In this document: positions 1-9,210 of the stretch, one piece after another | Layout of the letters: each line of letters begins with the position of its first letter | Numbering within the stretch: position 1 is the first letter of the stretch | Assembly: GCF_014349155.1 (NCBI RefSeq) | Contig: NZ_JACSIT010000095.1 | Span: 1 to 45,839, forward strand | Direction: 5' to 3' | Source: Neolewinella lacunae | GTDB lineage: Bacteria; Bacteroidota; Bacteroidia; Chitinophagales; Saprospiraceae | DNA length: 45,839 nucleotides | Notes under the pieces: model-generated | Told to the model about the DNA's origin: nothing | Database searches by the model: none | The model's input: the letters and a program-made list of their open reading frames with translations, nothing else | Translations under genes and position numbers: made by a program

Positions 1-18
1 GGGGCCGTCTAAAAAGTC
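1..18 (+). repeat. IS terminal inverted repeat, left
   Basis: The first 18 bases match the reverse complement of 1883-1900 exactly; the match fails at the next two bases. It marks the outer end downstream of the transposase stop codon. Confidence 0.9.
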
Positions 19-171
19 AGCCCCAAAGCTGTGGGGTGCGCCACGGTGGCTGTGCTGGTTGCGTTCTGACACATTTAAGAAAAAATATGTGTTCCTTTTT
101 TGGGCCTCCCCACATGCTGGGTGGGCCTTCAGGGAGTTAAAAATGCCGTCTAGACGGATTTTTGGGCCGTT

Positions 172-1812
172 TTAGGTCATTTGGGCCCTTTGTACGACCG
201 GAGTAAGCAGACTACGCCCTTGCTCAATCGATAATTTATGTAATCGACGAAGATTTGTGGCTATCGAAAGGAGGCCCATCTCAATGTTAACCCCCGTAAG
301 TCCCTTTAGTGTAAACCGACGTCTTCCCAGATTGGCCTTCAAGTTGCCAAAGAAGCCCTCGACTTCTGCGTTACGGCGCAGGCACTTTGCTCTACCCTCT
401 TTCGTGCTCAGACGAGCTCGGGCTTGCTGGCGATAGCTTTGACCTTTGTGGCTAATGGTTACCACTCGGTTGCCGTCTTGTTTATGACACATCCCGCGCA
501 AGGGGCAGCCTATGCAATTGACGGCTTTGTACTTACTTGTTTCACGGATATACCCACTTGCTGTTTTCTCCTCTCCCTCTCCACAATACGTCATATGCTG
601 ACCCATGGGGCATATCAGCACATTTTGCTCTTCGTTATAGTATAACTGGCTTGGCGCAAATGGCGCTTTAAGTACTCCTTGCTCTTCCTTGTAATAGCCC
701 GGGTATTTGAGGTAGGCTTCTATCTCCTTGCCCTCACAATAGCGATAGGCCTCTTCGTTGCCATACCCCGCATCGGCTGTAATGGCCTTGGGCAAGTTCA
801 ATCCGATTTGGCTTAAGATCGATTCGGTGTCTTCAAGATGAGGAATGAGGCAGGCCGCATCAGAAGGCGTCTGGTGCATTGTCCAGTTTACAACAAAGTG
901 GTTTTCCGTTCCCACTTGAGCATTGTAGCCGGGTTTTAGCTCCCCGTTGCCCAAGTGGTCGTCTTTGGGCCTCATGAACGTAGCACCATGATCCGTTTTA
1001 GAGTAAGACGACCGATCTCCCAGTAATTCTTGCTGGCGCTCATATTCCTGGAGTTTGGGCAAGGACTTGCTCTCCAGGTTTTTCAGTTTTGTCTTTGCCT
1101 TTTTGACCTCTTTGGCTTCCTCCTTGGTGCTGGGGGACTGACTTTCTAAGGCTTTGTTGAGTCGATCAATCGTTTCTTGGACTGCTGCACTGTCGCTGAG
1201 TTTGTCCCCTTGATCATCCCCATCGGCAGCTTGCTCATCCTCTTTATCCGCTTTTTCACATAAAGCGTCAATCTGAGAAACGATCATCCCTATCTGGTCT
1301 AGCACCGACTTCTTGTAACGCTCAACGTTTGACTTCCAAACGAAGGTGTACCGGCCAGCTACTGACTCCAGTATAGTGCCATCTAAAAAGTAATCATCCA
1401 GCTTGACATAGCCTTGTTCATGTAAAGTCAACAAAACGTGGGCAAACACTTCCTTTACCCGGCCACCCATGCGGTGCTTGCGAAAGTTATTGATCGTATT
1501 GTGATCGGGAGTGGACATCCCACTTAGCCACATGTAGCACACGTTCTCATAGCAAGCCTTCTCAATCGAACGAGATGAGTACACCCGATCAGAATAGGCA
1601 TAAACCAACACCTTAAGCAGCATCCGAGGAGAGTACGCGCTACTGCCACCTCCTAAATAGGTGCTTAGGATCGAATCAATGTTCATCCCATCTATAATCT
1701 GGCTGATCAGCCGCGCCTTATGATGAGGCGGTACCATGTCGGCAAGATGTGGAGGGAATAGCAAGCCTTGGTTCTGGAGGTCAGGCTTGAAAACTGCTCT
1801 TTTTGTGCTCAT
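172..1812 (-). CDS. IS1182-type DDE transposase
   Basis: A 546-residue transposase that would cut and join the ends of the surrounding IS. The N-terminal part (about 15-115) resembles the InsH/DUF772-type DNA-binding region, with the stretch PDHNTINNFRKHR. The RNase H-like catalytic core is split: the first acid is probably D144 (FLDGT), the second D347 (TADAGYGNEEA), and the glutamate E485 (RRNAEVEGFFGNLK). A charged, Lys/Glu-rich coiled insertion lies at about 165-265. A cysteine cluster (C401, C410, C433, C436, C442) before the last catalytic residue is typical of this group and may bind zinc. Length fits IS1182 transposases (about 450-560 residues). The frame is uninterrupted. The catalytic residues are assigned by motif reading only. 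Confidence 0.93.
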   Translation of the reverse strand: MSTKRAVFKPDLQNQGLLFPPHLADMVPPHHKARLISQIIDGMNIDSILSTYLGGGSSAYSPRMLLKVLVYAYSDRVYSSRSIEKACYENVCYMWLSGMSTPDHNTINNFRKHRMGGRVKEVFAHVLLTLHEQGYVKLDDYFLDGTILESVAGRYTFVWKSNVERYKKSVLDQIGMIVSQIDALCEKADKEDEQAADGDDQGDKLSDSAAVQETIDRLNKALESQSPSTKEEAKEVKKAKTKLKNLESKSLPKLQEYERQQELLGDRSSYSKTDHGATFMRPKDDHLGNGELKPGYNAQVGTENHFVVNWTMHQTPSDAACLIPHLEDTESILSQIGLNLPKAITADAGYGNEEAYRYCEGKEIEAYLKYPGYYKEEQGVLKAPFAPSQLYYNEEQNVLICPMGQHMTYCGEGEEKTASGYIRETSKYKAVNCIGCPLRGMCHKQDGNRVVTISHKGQSYRQQARARLSTKEGRAKCLRRNAEVEGFFGNLKANLGRRRFTLKGLTGVNIEMGLLSIATNLRRLHKLSIEQGRSLLTPVVQRAQMT

Positions 1813-1882
1813 CGGCTACGGGGATGGGAACAGCCTCAAAATACTACTTTTTCGTATTTTGTACCAGAATGCCCCCCTAGTA

Positions 1883-1900
1883 GACTTTTTAGACGGCCCC
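1883..1900 (-). repeat. IS terminal inverted repeat, right
   Basis: GACTTTTTAGACGGCCCC is the exact complement of bases 1-18 and marks the transposase-promoter end of the element. About 70 bp separate it from the transposase start codon. Confidence 0.9.
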
Positions 1901-1902
1901 AG

Positions 1903-1960
1903 TAGGGACAAAGGAGCAAGGGAGGTCATAAACGGACGGCCCTGGCTCCTTGTCCTGACT
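1903..1960 (+). repeat. Possible tail of dispersed element A beside the IS
   Basis: The sequence right after the IS end (AGGGACAAAGGAGCAAGGGA) closely resembles the tail of the dispersed element at 22165-22181. It also forms an imperfect inverted repeat with GGCTCCTTGTCC about 30 bp further on. No head motif is present here. If the IS inserted into a copy of the element, the head would lie on the other side of the IS, outside the window. This is inference from one short match. Confidence 0.4.
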
Positions 1961-1975
1961 GAAGCCATCCCCCGC

Positions 1976-2071
1976 GGAGTCGGCCTAAAGCCGCAGCAAT
2001 ACCCGCCGGGATAAGGGGCGGGGCCTGCCATCCAGCGGGGTCGGGCTAAAGCCGCGACAATACCAGCCGGG
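1976..2071 (+). repeat. Two copies of palindromic repeat family B
   Basis: Two roughly 35-bp copies (1976-2010 and 2035-2071) share the pattern GTCGGnCTAAAGCCGC, then AATACC, then GCCGGG. They differ at only a few positions by eye. The first half of each is an imperfect palindrome. Related copies lie at 6442-6506. They resemble REP-type intergenic palindromes; no function is assigned. The rest of 1901-2147 shows no gene. Confidence 0.6.
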
Positions 2072-2147
2072 GGGAAGACTGGGCGAACCCCGCTCCTCCC
2101 GCTCCTGTTTCAGGAAGTAAGGCCATTATCTTCACTCACCGTAAACT

Positions 2148-5100
2148 ATGCTGAGAAAAGTCCTTCGCTGGTTTATCGTACTGAGTGGGTTGCTCATCCT
2201 GGCCCTGATCGGCCTGGGGATTGCCCTGGACCGCTACCTGCACTCTCAGGAGGAAAAACTTCTCCATGAGTATTTCCCAACGGCCGGACTGGAAGTAAGT
2301 GTACAGCGCGTAGATCTTACCATCTGGCGAAATTTCCCCCGCATTACCCTGGCCCTGGATAGCCTCACCATCCGTGATTCCACCAGCGTTGACTCCATGC
2401 CTCCCCTGGCCTGGGTCAAAGAACTGCGGGCGGAGATTTCGTTGCGGCGCATACTCCGGGATACGCTTGACTTTCGGCAGCTCGCCATCACCGACGCACA
2501 GTTGCACCTGCAAAGCGACACGGCCGGCCGCTTTAATGCGGGCTTTCTGTTACAGGATACGAGCAAGACGAAGCAAAAATCGGGAGGATTTATGGTCAAC
2601 TGGGACGCGCTGGAGGTGGGCATGACCCGGGTGGGGCTGCACTACGAAAATCCGCCGCAACGCAAACTGATGGTGGGGCGGATAGTGCATTTGCAATCGA
2701 CGGTACAGCGCTGCGGCCCCGGCACTGCCGAGTTTGCGGCGGAGACTACCCTTTCCATTGGGGGGATTGCCTTTAATACGGATGCGGGGAAGTATTTGGC
2801 AGATACCGACCTCAGCGGCCGCATCCACGCCAGCGTAAATCCTTTGGAATGGGTGATTTCTCCCACCCAGCTGACCATCGGGGAGCAGGAATTTACCGTT
2901 GCCGCCAACTTCCGGCGAACGGCGGGAGACACCAGCGTGATCCACCTCGCCAATGCCCGTACGGACTACGAGCTGACGCGGCAACTGTTGCACGATAGCC
3001 TGCAAATCAAGTTGGACAAGTATCGGGTTTTTGGGGAATTCCCCGTTGCTGCCCGCATTGCCACGAACCTCCAGCCGGGGGGTACCCCGGAAATTTCCGT
3101 GGATTTTGCGTTGCAGGGCCAGGACGTACAGCTGCTGGACTTTGTTTTTCAGGACGTTGAAGGCACTGGCACTTACCTCAACCGCCTGCCGGTGAGCGAG
3201 GGGGGGATTCCCGGTAGCCGTAAGAACCTGCGCATTACGGTGGATGATTTGCGGGCAACTTACCAGGGGGTGCGCATCACCTCGCCCCGGGCGGTGGTGG
3301 CGGCCAATGCCCGGGAACCCGTGCTACGAGCGCCGTTGCACCTGCAAGGGCCGGCCCAGGCCATCAGCACCTGGCTGAACAACCGCGACTTTTTCTTCGC
3401 CAGCGGTCAGTTTGTGCTGAAGACGGAGGTAGATGGGTCTTTGGACGACATGGCCGCCATGGTGCAGGAATCGGACGGAAAGCTTTGGCTCAACAACGTA
3501 GAAGTGCTTTACCAACCCGCCAGCATCCGTTTTCCTTTCAAGTCTTTGTACGTGGCGAAAACGGGGGATGCGGCGGAAGTAAAGCTGGAGAGTAAAGCCC
3601 TGGCTTCGGGCTTCACTTTTTCGCTGGACGGGGCGATCAACAACCTGCAACCCTTATTGGTAGATGGCCTGGACAGCGTACGGGTGGAGACCTCGGTTCG
3701 TCTGAATTCGCCACGGGCGGGCTGGACCGATTTCCTGGCCTACTTCGGGGCGGGGGGCTACCTGACCTCGGATGCGCCCGCCGAGCCCACCACCGGGCCT
3801 TCCGATACCTCAAACATTGCTGCCTTGAAGGCGGTACTCCTGGGCCTGGAAAACCGCTTCCACCCTACCGTTGATGCCCGGATTGATACTGTTCAGTATT
3901 ACGATGTATTCACTTTGTACGATTTTTCCACGGGCCTCCATTTTGCGGGAAGTGCATTAGAGCTGGAACACACTTCGTTCCGGTGGGCGGGCAGCGACCT
4001 GGCCTTTGGTGCTTCGCTGGAGTTGGGCTTGCCGCTGGAGACCCCCTTTTCCGTCTTGGCCACTACGGAGCACCTCAACCTGAACCGGCTGCGGCCAGCC
4101 CTCAATTACTTTGGTCTTCGTTTGCCAGCAGGGCTCGACTCGCTGCCCGATGACCTCAACATCGACTTCGCCCACCAGGGGCGTATTGTCGATGCAGAAG
4201 GAATTAAAGCAGGCAGCAACGCGGGGCAGTTGATCTTCGACGACGGCAGCAACCAGCTTTTCAGGGGCAGCATGGACTATGCTCCGGGTCCCGCCGGCCT
4301 GCGCACGCAGCTTAAGCTCACGGGCGACCCCCACATCGTCAATGTACTGTTCGGGGCGGAGAACTTCTTTTTTGAGGGGGGGCGTTTTGATTTTGACCTG
4401 CAGCTGGAAGATACCCCGAGCGATCTGCGGGATTTACTTAAGACGGCAGACCTTAGCCTGGCGGTCAACGACAGCCGCGTGCGTTACGGGCCGACGGAAG
4501 CCAACATTCCCGTTCAGGCTTTTCGGGTAGCGATGGAAGAAAACCGGGCGGACTTCACACTGAACCTGCGTACCGACACTACCCAACGCGACATCTTTTT
4601 GGAGGGCAGTCTCGACCACCTGACCGCCTTCCTGGCTCCAGCATCCACCACCGAAAACTTTACGGTGCGGGCGGATGCCAGGGCGGGCACGCTGGCCTGG
4701 GCGGATGTGCGGGAGTTGCTGGGTACCGTTAGTCCGGAAGGCCAGACCACTTTCCCCGACTCCACCCGGGGCAGCCGCGCCGCAACGACCGCCGAAGGGG
4801 CTTTTCGCACCTTTCGCCCCGATTTGAGCCTGCGGATTGATACCTTCTGGGCCTACGGTGCTACCCCATTGGTGGACGTCCACGCTGGGCTGCACCTGCG
4901 GGACACTACGGAACTGATCTGGGAAAACACGGGCTTCCGCTACGGGGAAGGCACGGTGGCTTTTGACGGCACCTACGCCCTCGACGGAGAAAACCTTTCC
5001 CCTTTCACGATCAACTGGCGCATGGACCAGCTCGCCCTGCGGGAAATCTGGACGGAAGTGAAGGGCATACAGCAAAAAACTGCAGAGCCGCAGGGGGAGC

Positions 5101-5663
5101 TTGACGGAGGACTCTCCTTTTCGGGGAGTCTGGCGGGCCACGTCGACGAAGCCGCCCAAGAAGTGTTGCTGGATGATGCGGAAGGTGACCTCCACTTCGA
5201 GCTGCACGGACTGCAACTGGCGGGCTGGCCAGCCTTAGAGCGCTTCGGCAAAAAGGCGTTGATGGAGAAACGATTCGAGGAATTAGTGATTGCGCCGTTC
5301 AGCGTCCGGGTGGAGGTCAACGATGGACGGTTGGTGATACCACGGACGGAGATCCAGTCGACCGCACTCCAACTATTCGTCGAGGGGGAATACGACCTGG
5401 AAGAGGGTCCTGATCTGCTTATTTCGCTGCCCCTGCGCAACATCGGCCGGGGCGTATTGGACAATCCGCCGCCCCCCACCACCTACGCGCAGGCTGGTTG
5501 GAAGGTTTTCCTCGTTGCCACGCCGGGAGAAGAGGGAAAGATGAAGATGAAATTTCGCCTGGGCCGGCGGAAGTACCACCGTTTGCGGGGGGAGTTGGAG
5601 TTGTACAAGGCACTCAAGGCGCAGTGGCGGGCGGAGCGGAAGGCGGCTAGGGAGGGGGAGTAG
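2148..5663 (+). CDS. AsmA-family envelope protein
   Basis: A 1171-residue protein with one N-terminal membrane anchor (about residues 7-28) followed by a very long, beta-rich, repetitive body. The opening after the anchor (LDRYLHSQEEKLL, then VSVQRVDLTIWRNFPRITLALDSLTIRD) is the typical AsmA start, where short strands describe functions or steps of a bridging beta-groove fold. The C-terminal part (about 1000-1150), with DAEGDLHFELHGLQL and a closing phrase about a 'GEYDLEEGPDLLISLPLR' segment, fits the AsmA-like C-terminal region. Family members are proposed to carry phospholipid between inner and outer membranes or to affect outer-membrane assembly; the exact role here is unknown. It is a single gene between the IS and a convergent orphan gene. 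No Shine-Dalgarno is evident, which is common in Bacteroidota. Confidence 0.85.
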   Translation: MLRKVLRWFIVLSGLLILALIGLGIALDRYLHSQEEKLLHEYFPTAGLEVSVQRVDLTIWRNFPRITLALDSLTIRDSTSVDSMPPLAWVKELRAEISLRRILRDTLDFRQLAITDAQLHLQSDTAGRFNAGFLLQDTSKTKQKSGGFMVNWDALEVGMTRVGLHYENPPQRKLMVGRIVHLQSTVQRCGPGTAEFAAETTLSIGGIAFNTDAGKYLADTDLSGRIHASVNPLEWVISPTQLTIGEQEFTVAANFRRTAGDTSVIHLANARTDYELTRQLLHDSLQIKLDKYRVFGEFPVAARIATNLQPGGTPEISVDFALQGQDVQLLDFVFQDVEGTGTYLNRLPVSEGGIPGSRKNLRITVDDLRATYQGVRITSPRAVVAANAREPVLRAPLHLQGPAQAISTWLNNRDFFFASGQFVLKTEVDGSLDDMAAMVQESDGKLWLNNVEVLYQPASIRFPFKSLYVAKTGDAAEVKLESKALASGFTFSLDGAINNLQPLLVDGLDSVRVETSVRLNSPRAGWTDFLAYFGAGGYLTSDAPAEPTTGPSDTSNIAALKAVLLGLENRFHPTVDARIDTVQYYDVFTLYDFSTGLHFAGSALELEHTSFRWAGSDLAFGASLELGLPLETPFSVLATTEHLNLNRLRPALNYFGLRLPAGLDSLPDDLNIDFAHQGRIVDAEGIKAGSNAGQLIFDDGSNQLFRGSMDYAPGPAGLRTQLKLTGDPHIVNVLFGAENFFFEGGRFDFDLQLEDTPSDLRDLLKTADLSLAVNDSRVRYGPTEANIPVQAFRVAMEENRADFTLNLRTDTTQRDIFLEGSLDHLTAFLAPASTTENFTVRADARAGTLAWADVRELLGTVSPEGQTTFPDSTRGSRAATTAEGAFRTFRPDLSLRIDTFWAYGATPLVDVHAGLHLRDTTELIWENTGFRYGEGTVAFDGTYALDGENLSPFTINWRMDQLALREIWTEVKGIQQKTAEPQGELDGGLSFSGSLAGHVDEAAQEVLLDDAEGDLHFELHGLQLAGWPALERFGKKALMEKRFEELVIAPFSVRVEVNDGRLVIPRTEIQSTALQLFVEGEYDLEEGPDLLISLPLRNIGRGVLDNPPPPTTYAQAGWKVFLVATPGEEGKMKMKFRLGRRKYHRLRGELELYKALKAQWRAERKAAREGE

Positions 5664-5739
5664 GGAAGCTTCGCTGCAGGGGGGTGAGTTGAAGATCGAC
5701 AATACCATCCAATCTGAATCCCGCGCCCAGCCTGAAGGG

Positions 5740-6408
5740 TTATTTCCCCGCAAACTGCTGAAGCAAGGCGGGGATTTTTACATCTGACAAAGTGACTCCT
5801 GAGCTGGTCATATTATTGCGCTCAAAGTGGTAGCGTTCTTCACTCGTGAGGCCCTCAGACTTATAGGTATGCCCAGTATAAAAGACGGGGATTTTGCTAT
5901 CGCCTAAATCCCAGGTTATGACTGCGCCAATTGCCCTCAAGGCCGCAAGATTGTATTTGCTGATATCCGGCAGTAATTTCAAAGTGAATATATCCGTTAC
6001 AATTAAGTGGACAGGGCAGTCTAATGCCATGGGGTTGCCACTTTGGAGGTACTTCGACTCTTTGTAAAATGTTACTACGCCTTCCATATCTTCCTGGGCA
6101 TACTCCGTTTTCCAGGTCACCGTTGGTTCATTAAGGGCGTCAAGCTTGCTTACGGTATACTCTGTGAGGAGGAGCTTAACTTCCTTCCAAGTCGAATCCT
6201 TATCGTCGTATTCTTCCAAAAAATCCCCCCACCGAAAAACCTCTTCCGCTACTTGTACATTGCCGTTGGGATCCACTTTTTCAGTGTGTGACAAGCAAAT
6301 AAAGTTATTGAAATTATCGAAATAAATGGTTCTGGAACGACAATCTTCCTCCCCTAATCCTCCAAGAGAGGAATAAATTAGCGTAATTGAAAGAGTGATT
6401 GTATCCAT
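5740..6408 (-). CDS. Hypothetical protein, 222 residues
   Basis: I do not recognise this family. The ATG at 6408 is the first usable start, with an in-frame TAA just upstream. The protein is acidic to neutral and mixed alpha/beta in appearance, has no convincing signal peptide or membrane segment, and contains few cysteines. The reading frame is uninterrupted and codons look plausible. Base composition is clearly more AT-rich than the AsmA and nrdA genes on either side, which suggests recent arrival or a fast-evolving accessory gene. It converges on the AsmA gene (76-bp gap) and sits downstream of the nrdA terminator, so it is probably its own transcription unit. Confidence 0.6.
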   Translation of the reverse strand: MDTITLSITLIYSSLGGLGEEDCRSRTIYFDNFNNFICLSHTEKVDPNGNVQVAEEVFRWGDFLEEYDDKDSTWKEVKLLLTEYTVSKLDALNEPTVTWKTEYAQEDMEGVVTFYKESKYLQSGNPMALDCPVHLIVTDIFTLKLLPDISKYNLAALRAIGAVITWDLGDSKIPVFYTGHTYKSEGLTSEERYHFERNNMTSSGVTLSDVKIPALLQQFAGK

Positions 6409-6441
6409 CTGTTCGGTTTATGGAGATTTGCGGGGTAATGA

Positions 6442-6506
6442 GGCAGGGTTGTAACCCGATATTATTGGCAGCTTTGCTGCAAGGTCGGGTTGAAACCCGA
6501 CAGTAC
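6442..6506 (+). repeat. Palindromic repeat family B pair
   Basis: Contains the perfect hairpin GTCGGGT-TGAA-ACCCGAC at 6484-6501 followed by AGTACC, and a weaker sister copy at about 6442-6463 (GCAGGGTTGTAACCCGAT). The pattern matches the two copies near 2.0 kb. It lies between the nrdA terminator and the orphan gene. Confidence 0.6.
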
Positions 6507-6511
6507 CAAAA

Positions 6512-6541
6512 ACCCCTTCCAGTCCGAGAACTGGAAGGGGT
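6512..6541 (-). terminator. Rho-independent terminator after nrdA
   Basis: A perfect 12-bp stem (ACCCCTTCCAGT paired with ACTGGAAGGGGT) with a 6-nt loop. Read on the minus strand it is followed by TTTTTGG. It lies about 40 bp after the nrdA stop codon and would end the nrd transcript. Confidence 0.8.
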
Positions 6542-6578
6542 GCCGAAATAAGTTTGGTCGTCCTTTCTTTCGGTGGTC

Positions 6579-9107
6579 TTAGGCGCTGCAGGCGATGCAA
6601 TCGGGGTCATCGAGGCTGCAGGCTTTGCCTACTGCGGCGGTTTGCTCCTCGCTCAGTTCTTCGAAGCCTTTGGGGCCAGCGGGCTTTGCCTGGGCAGTAG
6701 CTGGGGCCACGGCGGGAATGGCTGCGGCTTGTACGGTTCCTTGCTCCGTTGTCCCGGTCCCTGGCACCTGCGTCCGCGCCCCTTGCTTTACCTCGCCGAA
6801 GCCTTCTTCGCTCTGGTTCTGGAGTTTGGGTTGCTCCACCACAGACTTATCGACGGTGAACTTGATGGCGTCGCGGGCGGCTTTGGTCCGGAGGTAGTAC
6901 ATGCCGGTTTTGAGCCCCTTTTGCCAGGCGTAGAAGTGCATGCTGGAGAGTTTGCCGAAGTTGACGTTCTCGACAAAGAGGTTCATCGATTGGCTTTGGC
7001 AGACGAAGGCACCGCGGTCGGCCGCCATATCGATGACGATCTTTTGGCTGATTTCCCAGACCGTTTTGTAGAGGTCGCGGAGGTACTGCGGCACGTCTTC
7101 GAACTCCTGGATGGAGCCGTTGCTGGCCATGAGGCGGTTGCGCATCGTGTTGTCCCACAAACCGAGCCCGATGAGGTCTTTGAGCAGGTGTTGGTTGATC
7201 ACGACGAACTCTCCGGAAAGGGTGCGGCGGGTGTACATATTGGAGCTGTAGGGCTCGAAACATTCGTTGTTGCCCAGGATCTGGCTGGTGCTGGCGGTGG
7301 GCATGGGGGCTACGAGCAAGGAGTTGCGCATGCCGTACTGGGCGAGGTCTTTTTTGAGGCCGGCCCAGTCCCAGCGGTCGCTCGGGGTGACGCCCCAGAG
7401 GTCGAACTGCAGTAAGCCTTCGCTGGCGGGGGATCCGGGGTAAGACTGGTAGTGGCCGAGTTCTTTGGCCAGGGCGATGGATTCGCTGCAGGCGGCGAAG
7501 TACATGGCCTCGAAGATGTCTTTGTTGAGCTGTTTGGCCTCCGGCGAGTCGAAGGGCATCCGCATGAGGATGAAGGCATCGGCCAGGCCCTGCACGCCGA
7601 GGCCGATCGGGCGGTGCTTCATGTTGGAATTGCGCGCCTGCTCAATGGGGTAGTAATTGCGGTCAATTACCTTATTGAGGTTGCGGGTGACGACGCGGGT
7701 GACTTCCACGAGGCGGTCGAAATCGTAGGTTTTGTCTTCGCGGACGTACTTGGGCAGGGCCAGGCTGGCGAGGTTGCACACGGCCACCTCGTCGGGGCTG
7801 GTGAATTCCATGATTTCTGTGCACAAGTTAGAACTCCGAATCGTCCCCAAATTTTTCTGGTTGGATTTCTTGTTGGCGGCGTCTTTGTAGAGGATGTAGG
7901 GCGTTCCGGTTTCGATTTGGGAGTCGAGGATGGCAAACCAGAGGTCCTGGGCTTTGACGACGCGGCGGGCGCGGCCTTCGGCTTCGTACTGGTGGTAGAG
8001 GGCTTCAAATTCTCCGCCGTAGGCATCGAACAGTCCGGGGGCTTCGTTGGGGTCGAAGAGGCTCCACTGCCCGTCGGCCTTGACGCGTTCCATGAACAGG
8101 TCGTTCATCCACAGGGCGTAGAAGAGGTCGCGGGCGCGCATTTCTTCCTTGCCGTGGTTCTTCTTGAGTTCGAGGAATTCGAAGATGTCGGCGTGCCAGG
8201 GTTCGAGGTAAACGGCGAAGGCGCCTTTGCGCTTCCCGCCACCCTGGTCAACGTACCGGGCCGTATCATTGAATACTTTGAGCATGGGGACGATGCCGTT
8301 GGAGGTACCGCCGGTCCCTTTAATGTAGCTGCCCGTAGCGCGGACGTTGTGGATGCTCAGGCCAATACCGCCAGCCGATTGACTGATGCGGGCGCAGCGG
8401 CGGAGGGTCTCAAAAATTCCTTCGATGGAATCGTCGGTCATTGAAAGAAGAAAACAAGAGCTCATTTGCGGCTTCGGCGTCCCGGAATTGAACAGGGTCG
8501 GCGTAGCGTGAATGAACCACTTTTCGCTCATCAGCTGGTAGGTCTGGATGGCGCTCTGGATATCGTCGAGGTGGATGCCGACGGCCACGCGCATGAGCAT
8601 TTGCTGGGGGCGTTCCACCACGGCACCGTCCATGCGCATCAGGTAGCTGCGTTCGAGGGTCTTGTAACCGAAGTAGTCAAACTCGAAGTCGCGGTCGTAG
8701 ATGATGGCAGCATCGAGCTTGCGGGCGTACTTGCGGATCACGGCCATGGTCTCGTCGCCAATCAGGCCCGCCGGCTCGCCTGTTTTGGGGTCCAGGTAAT
8801 TGTAAAGCCCCTCCATGGTGGCGGAGAAACTCTTATCCGTTTCCTTGTGCAGGTTGGAAATGGCGATGCGGGCGGCCAGCTGGGCGTAGTCCGGGTGGAC
8901 GGTGCTCATCGAAGCGGCCGTTTCCGCCGCCAGGTTATCGAGCTCTACGGTCGTTACCCCGTCGTAAAGGCCCTGGATCACCTTTTTCGCTACGCTGATG
9001 TGGTCGACGAAGTTCTCGTCCAGCCCGTAGCACAGCTTCTTGATGCGGGCGGTGATTTTATCGAAGGAGACGTCTTCTCGGGCTCCTGATCTTTTGATGA
9101 CTTGCAT
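6579..9107 (-). CDS. nrdA: Ribonucleoside-diphosphate reductase class I, alpha subunit
   Basis: This 842-residue catalytic subunit reduces ribonucleoside diphosphates to deoxyribonucleotides together with NrdB. An ATP-cone (about 1-90, starting [18 protein letters not shown]) gives overall allosteric control. Active-site residues visible: the redox cysteines C218 (SSCFLL) and C444 (VCNLASL), N427 and the thiyl-radical C429 with E431 (NLCTE), the PMPTAS phosphate loop at 601-606, and the tyrosine pair Y737-Y738 (GMYYLR) that relays the radical. The C-terminal tail ends with C837 and C840 (CIAC), which would re-reduce the active site. Between core and tail lies an Ala/Pro/Gly-rich linker (about 760-815). 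Its residues 776-793 are encoded by a copy of dispersed element A. Start chosen at the ATG that opens the ATP-cone. Confidence 0.97.
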   Translation of the reverse strand: MQVIKRSGAREDVSFDKITARIKKLCYGLDENFVDHISVAKKVIQGLYDGVTTVELDNLAAETAASMSTVHPDYAQLAARIAISNLHKETDKSFSATMEGLYNYLDPKTGEPAGLIGDETMAVIRKYARKLDAAIIYDRDFEFDYFGYKTLERSYLMRMDGAVVERPQQMLMRVAVGIHLDDIQSAIQTYQLMSEKWFIHATPTLFNSGTPKPQMSSCFLLSMTDDSIEGIFETLRRCARISQSAGGIGLSIHNVRATGSYIKGTGGTSNGIVPMLKVFNDTARYVDQGGGKRKGAFAVYLEPWHADIFEFLELKKNHGKEEMRARDLFYALWMNDLFMERVKADGQWSLFDPNEAPGLFDAYGGEFEALYHQYEAEGRARRVVKAQDLWFAILDSQIETGTPYILYKDAANKKSNQKNLGTIRSSNLCTEIMEFTSPDEVAVCNLASLALPKYVREDKTYDFDRLVEVTRVVTRNLNKVIDRNYYPIEQARNSNMKHRPIGLGVQGLADAFILMRMPFDSPEAKQLNKDIFEAMYFAACSESIALAKELGHYQSYPGSPASEGLLQFDLWGVTPSDRWDWAGLKKDLAQYGMRNSLLVAPMPTASTSQILGNNECFEPYSSNMYTRRTLSGEFVVINQHLLKDLIGLGLWDNTMRNRLMASNGSIQEFEDVPQYLRDLYKTVWEISQKIVIDMAADRGAFVCQSQSMNLFVENVNFGKLSSMHFYAWQKGLKTGMYYLRTKAARDAIKFTVDKSVVEQPKLQNQSEEGFGEVKQGARTQVPGTGTTEQGTVQAAAIPAVAPATAQAKPAGPKGFEELSEEQTAAVGKACSLDDPDCIACSA
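6739..6780 (-). repeat. Dispersed element A inside nrdA
   Basis: On the minus strand the head GGCGCGGACGCAGGTGCC (6780-6763) is followed by GGGACAACGGAGCAAGG (6755-6739), so both head and tail of the element are present. It is read in frame as [15 protein letters not shown] in the flexible linker of NrdA. Confidence 0.8.
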
Positions 9108-9149
9108 AGGTATGTTTTTTTGTTGGCGCGAAGCCGTTTTTTTTTATTT

Positions 9150-9210
9150 GCGCGGACGCAGGTGCTCCCCCCCGCCCCCCGAAGGGGGGAGAAGGGACGA
9201 GGAGCGAGGC
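9150..9210 (+). repeat. Dispersed element A between dinD and nrdA
   Basis: Head GCGCGGACGCAGGTGC (9150-9165), then a C-tract/G-tract hairpin (about 9166-9191), then the tail AAGGGACGAGGAGCGAGG. It closely matches the copy at 24144-24206 over its whole length, including the C/G hairpin. The tail runs up to the dinD stop codon. It occupies most of the 102-bp gap upstream of nrdA, so it may affect nrdA expression. Confidence 0.8.

Larger units (their letters stand above)
1..1900 (-). mobile_element. Complete IS1182-family insertion sequence
   Basis: A 1900-bp element with one transposase gene on the minus strand (172-1812). Its ends are perfect 18-bp inverted repeats: GGGGCCGTCTAAAAAGTC at 1-18 and its complement at 1883-1900. 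The core GCCGTCTA also appears inside a 12-bp palindrome, CCGTCTAGACGG, at 146-157, close to the end that lies downstream of the transposase. The transposase frame is intact, so the copy may be active. The left flank is outside the window, so a target-site duplication cannot be checked. Size, single-ORF layout and transposase type fit IS1182; the family call rests on protein features, not a database match. Confidence 0.9.

Noticed and set aside
2503-4900. Further element A heads in the AsmA gene (GCACCTGC matches)
   Set aside because: Only the 8-base core matches; the GTCCGCGCC part is missing, as expected by chance in GC-rich DNA.
7452-8444. A 330-codon open frame on the plus strand
   Set aside because: Antisense to nrdA, whose identity is certain from active-site motifs.
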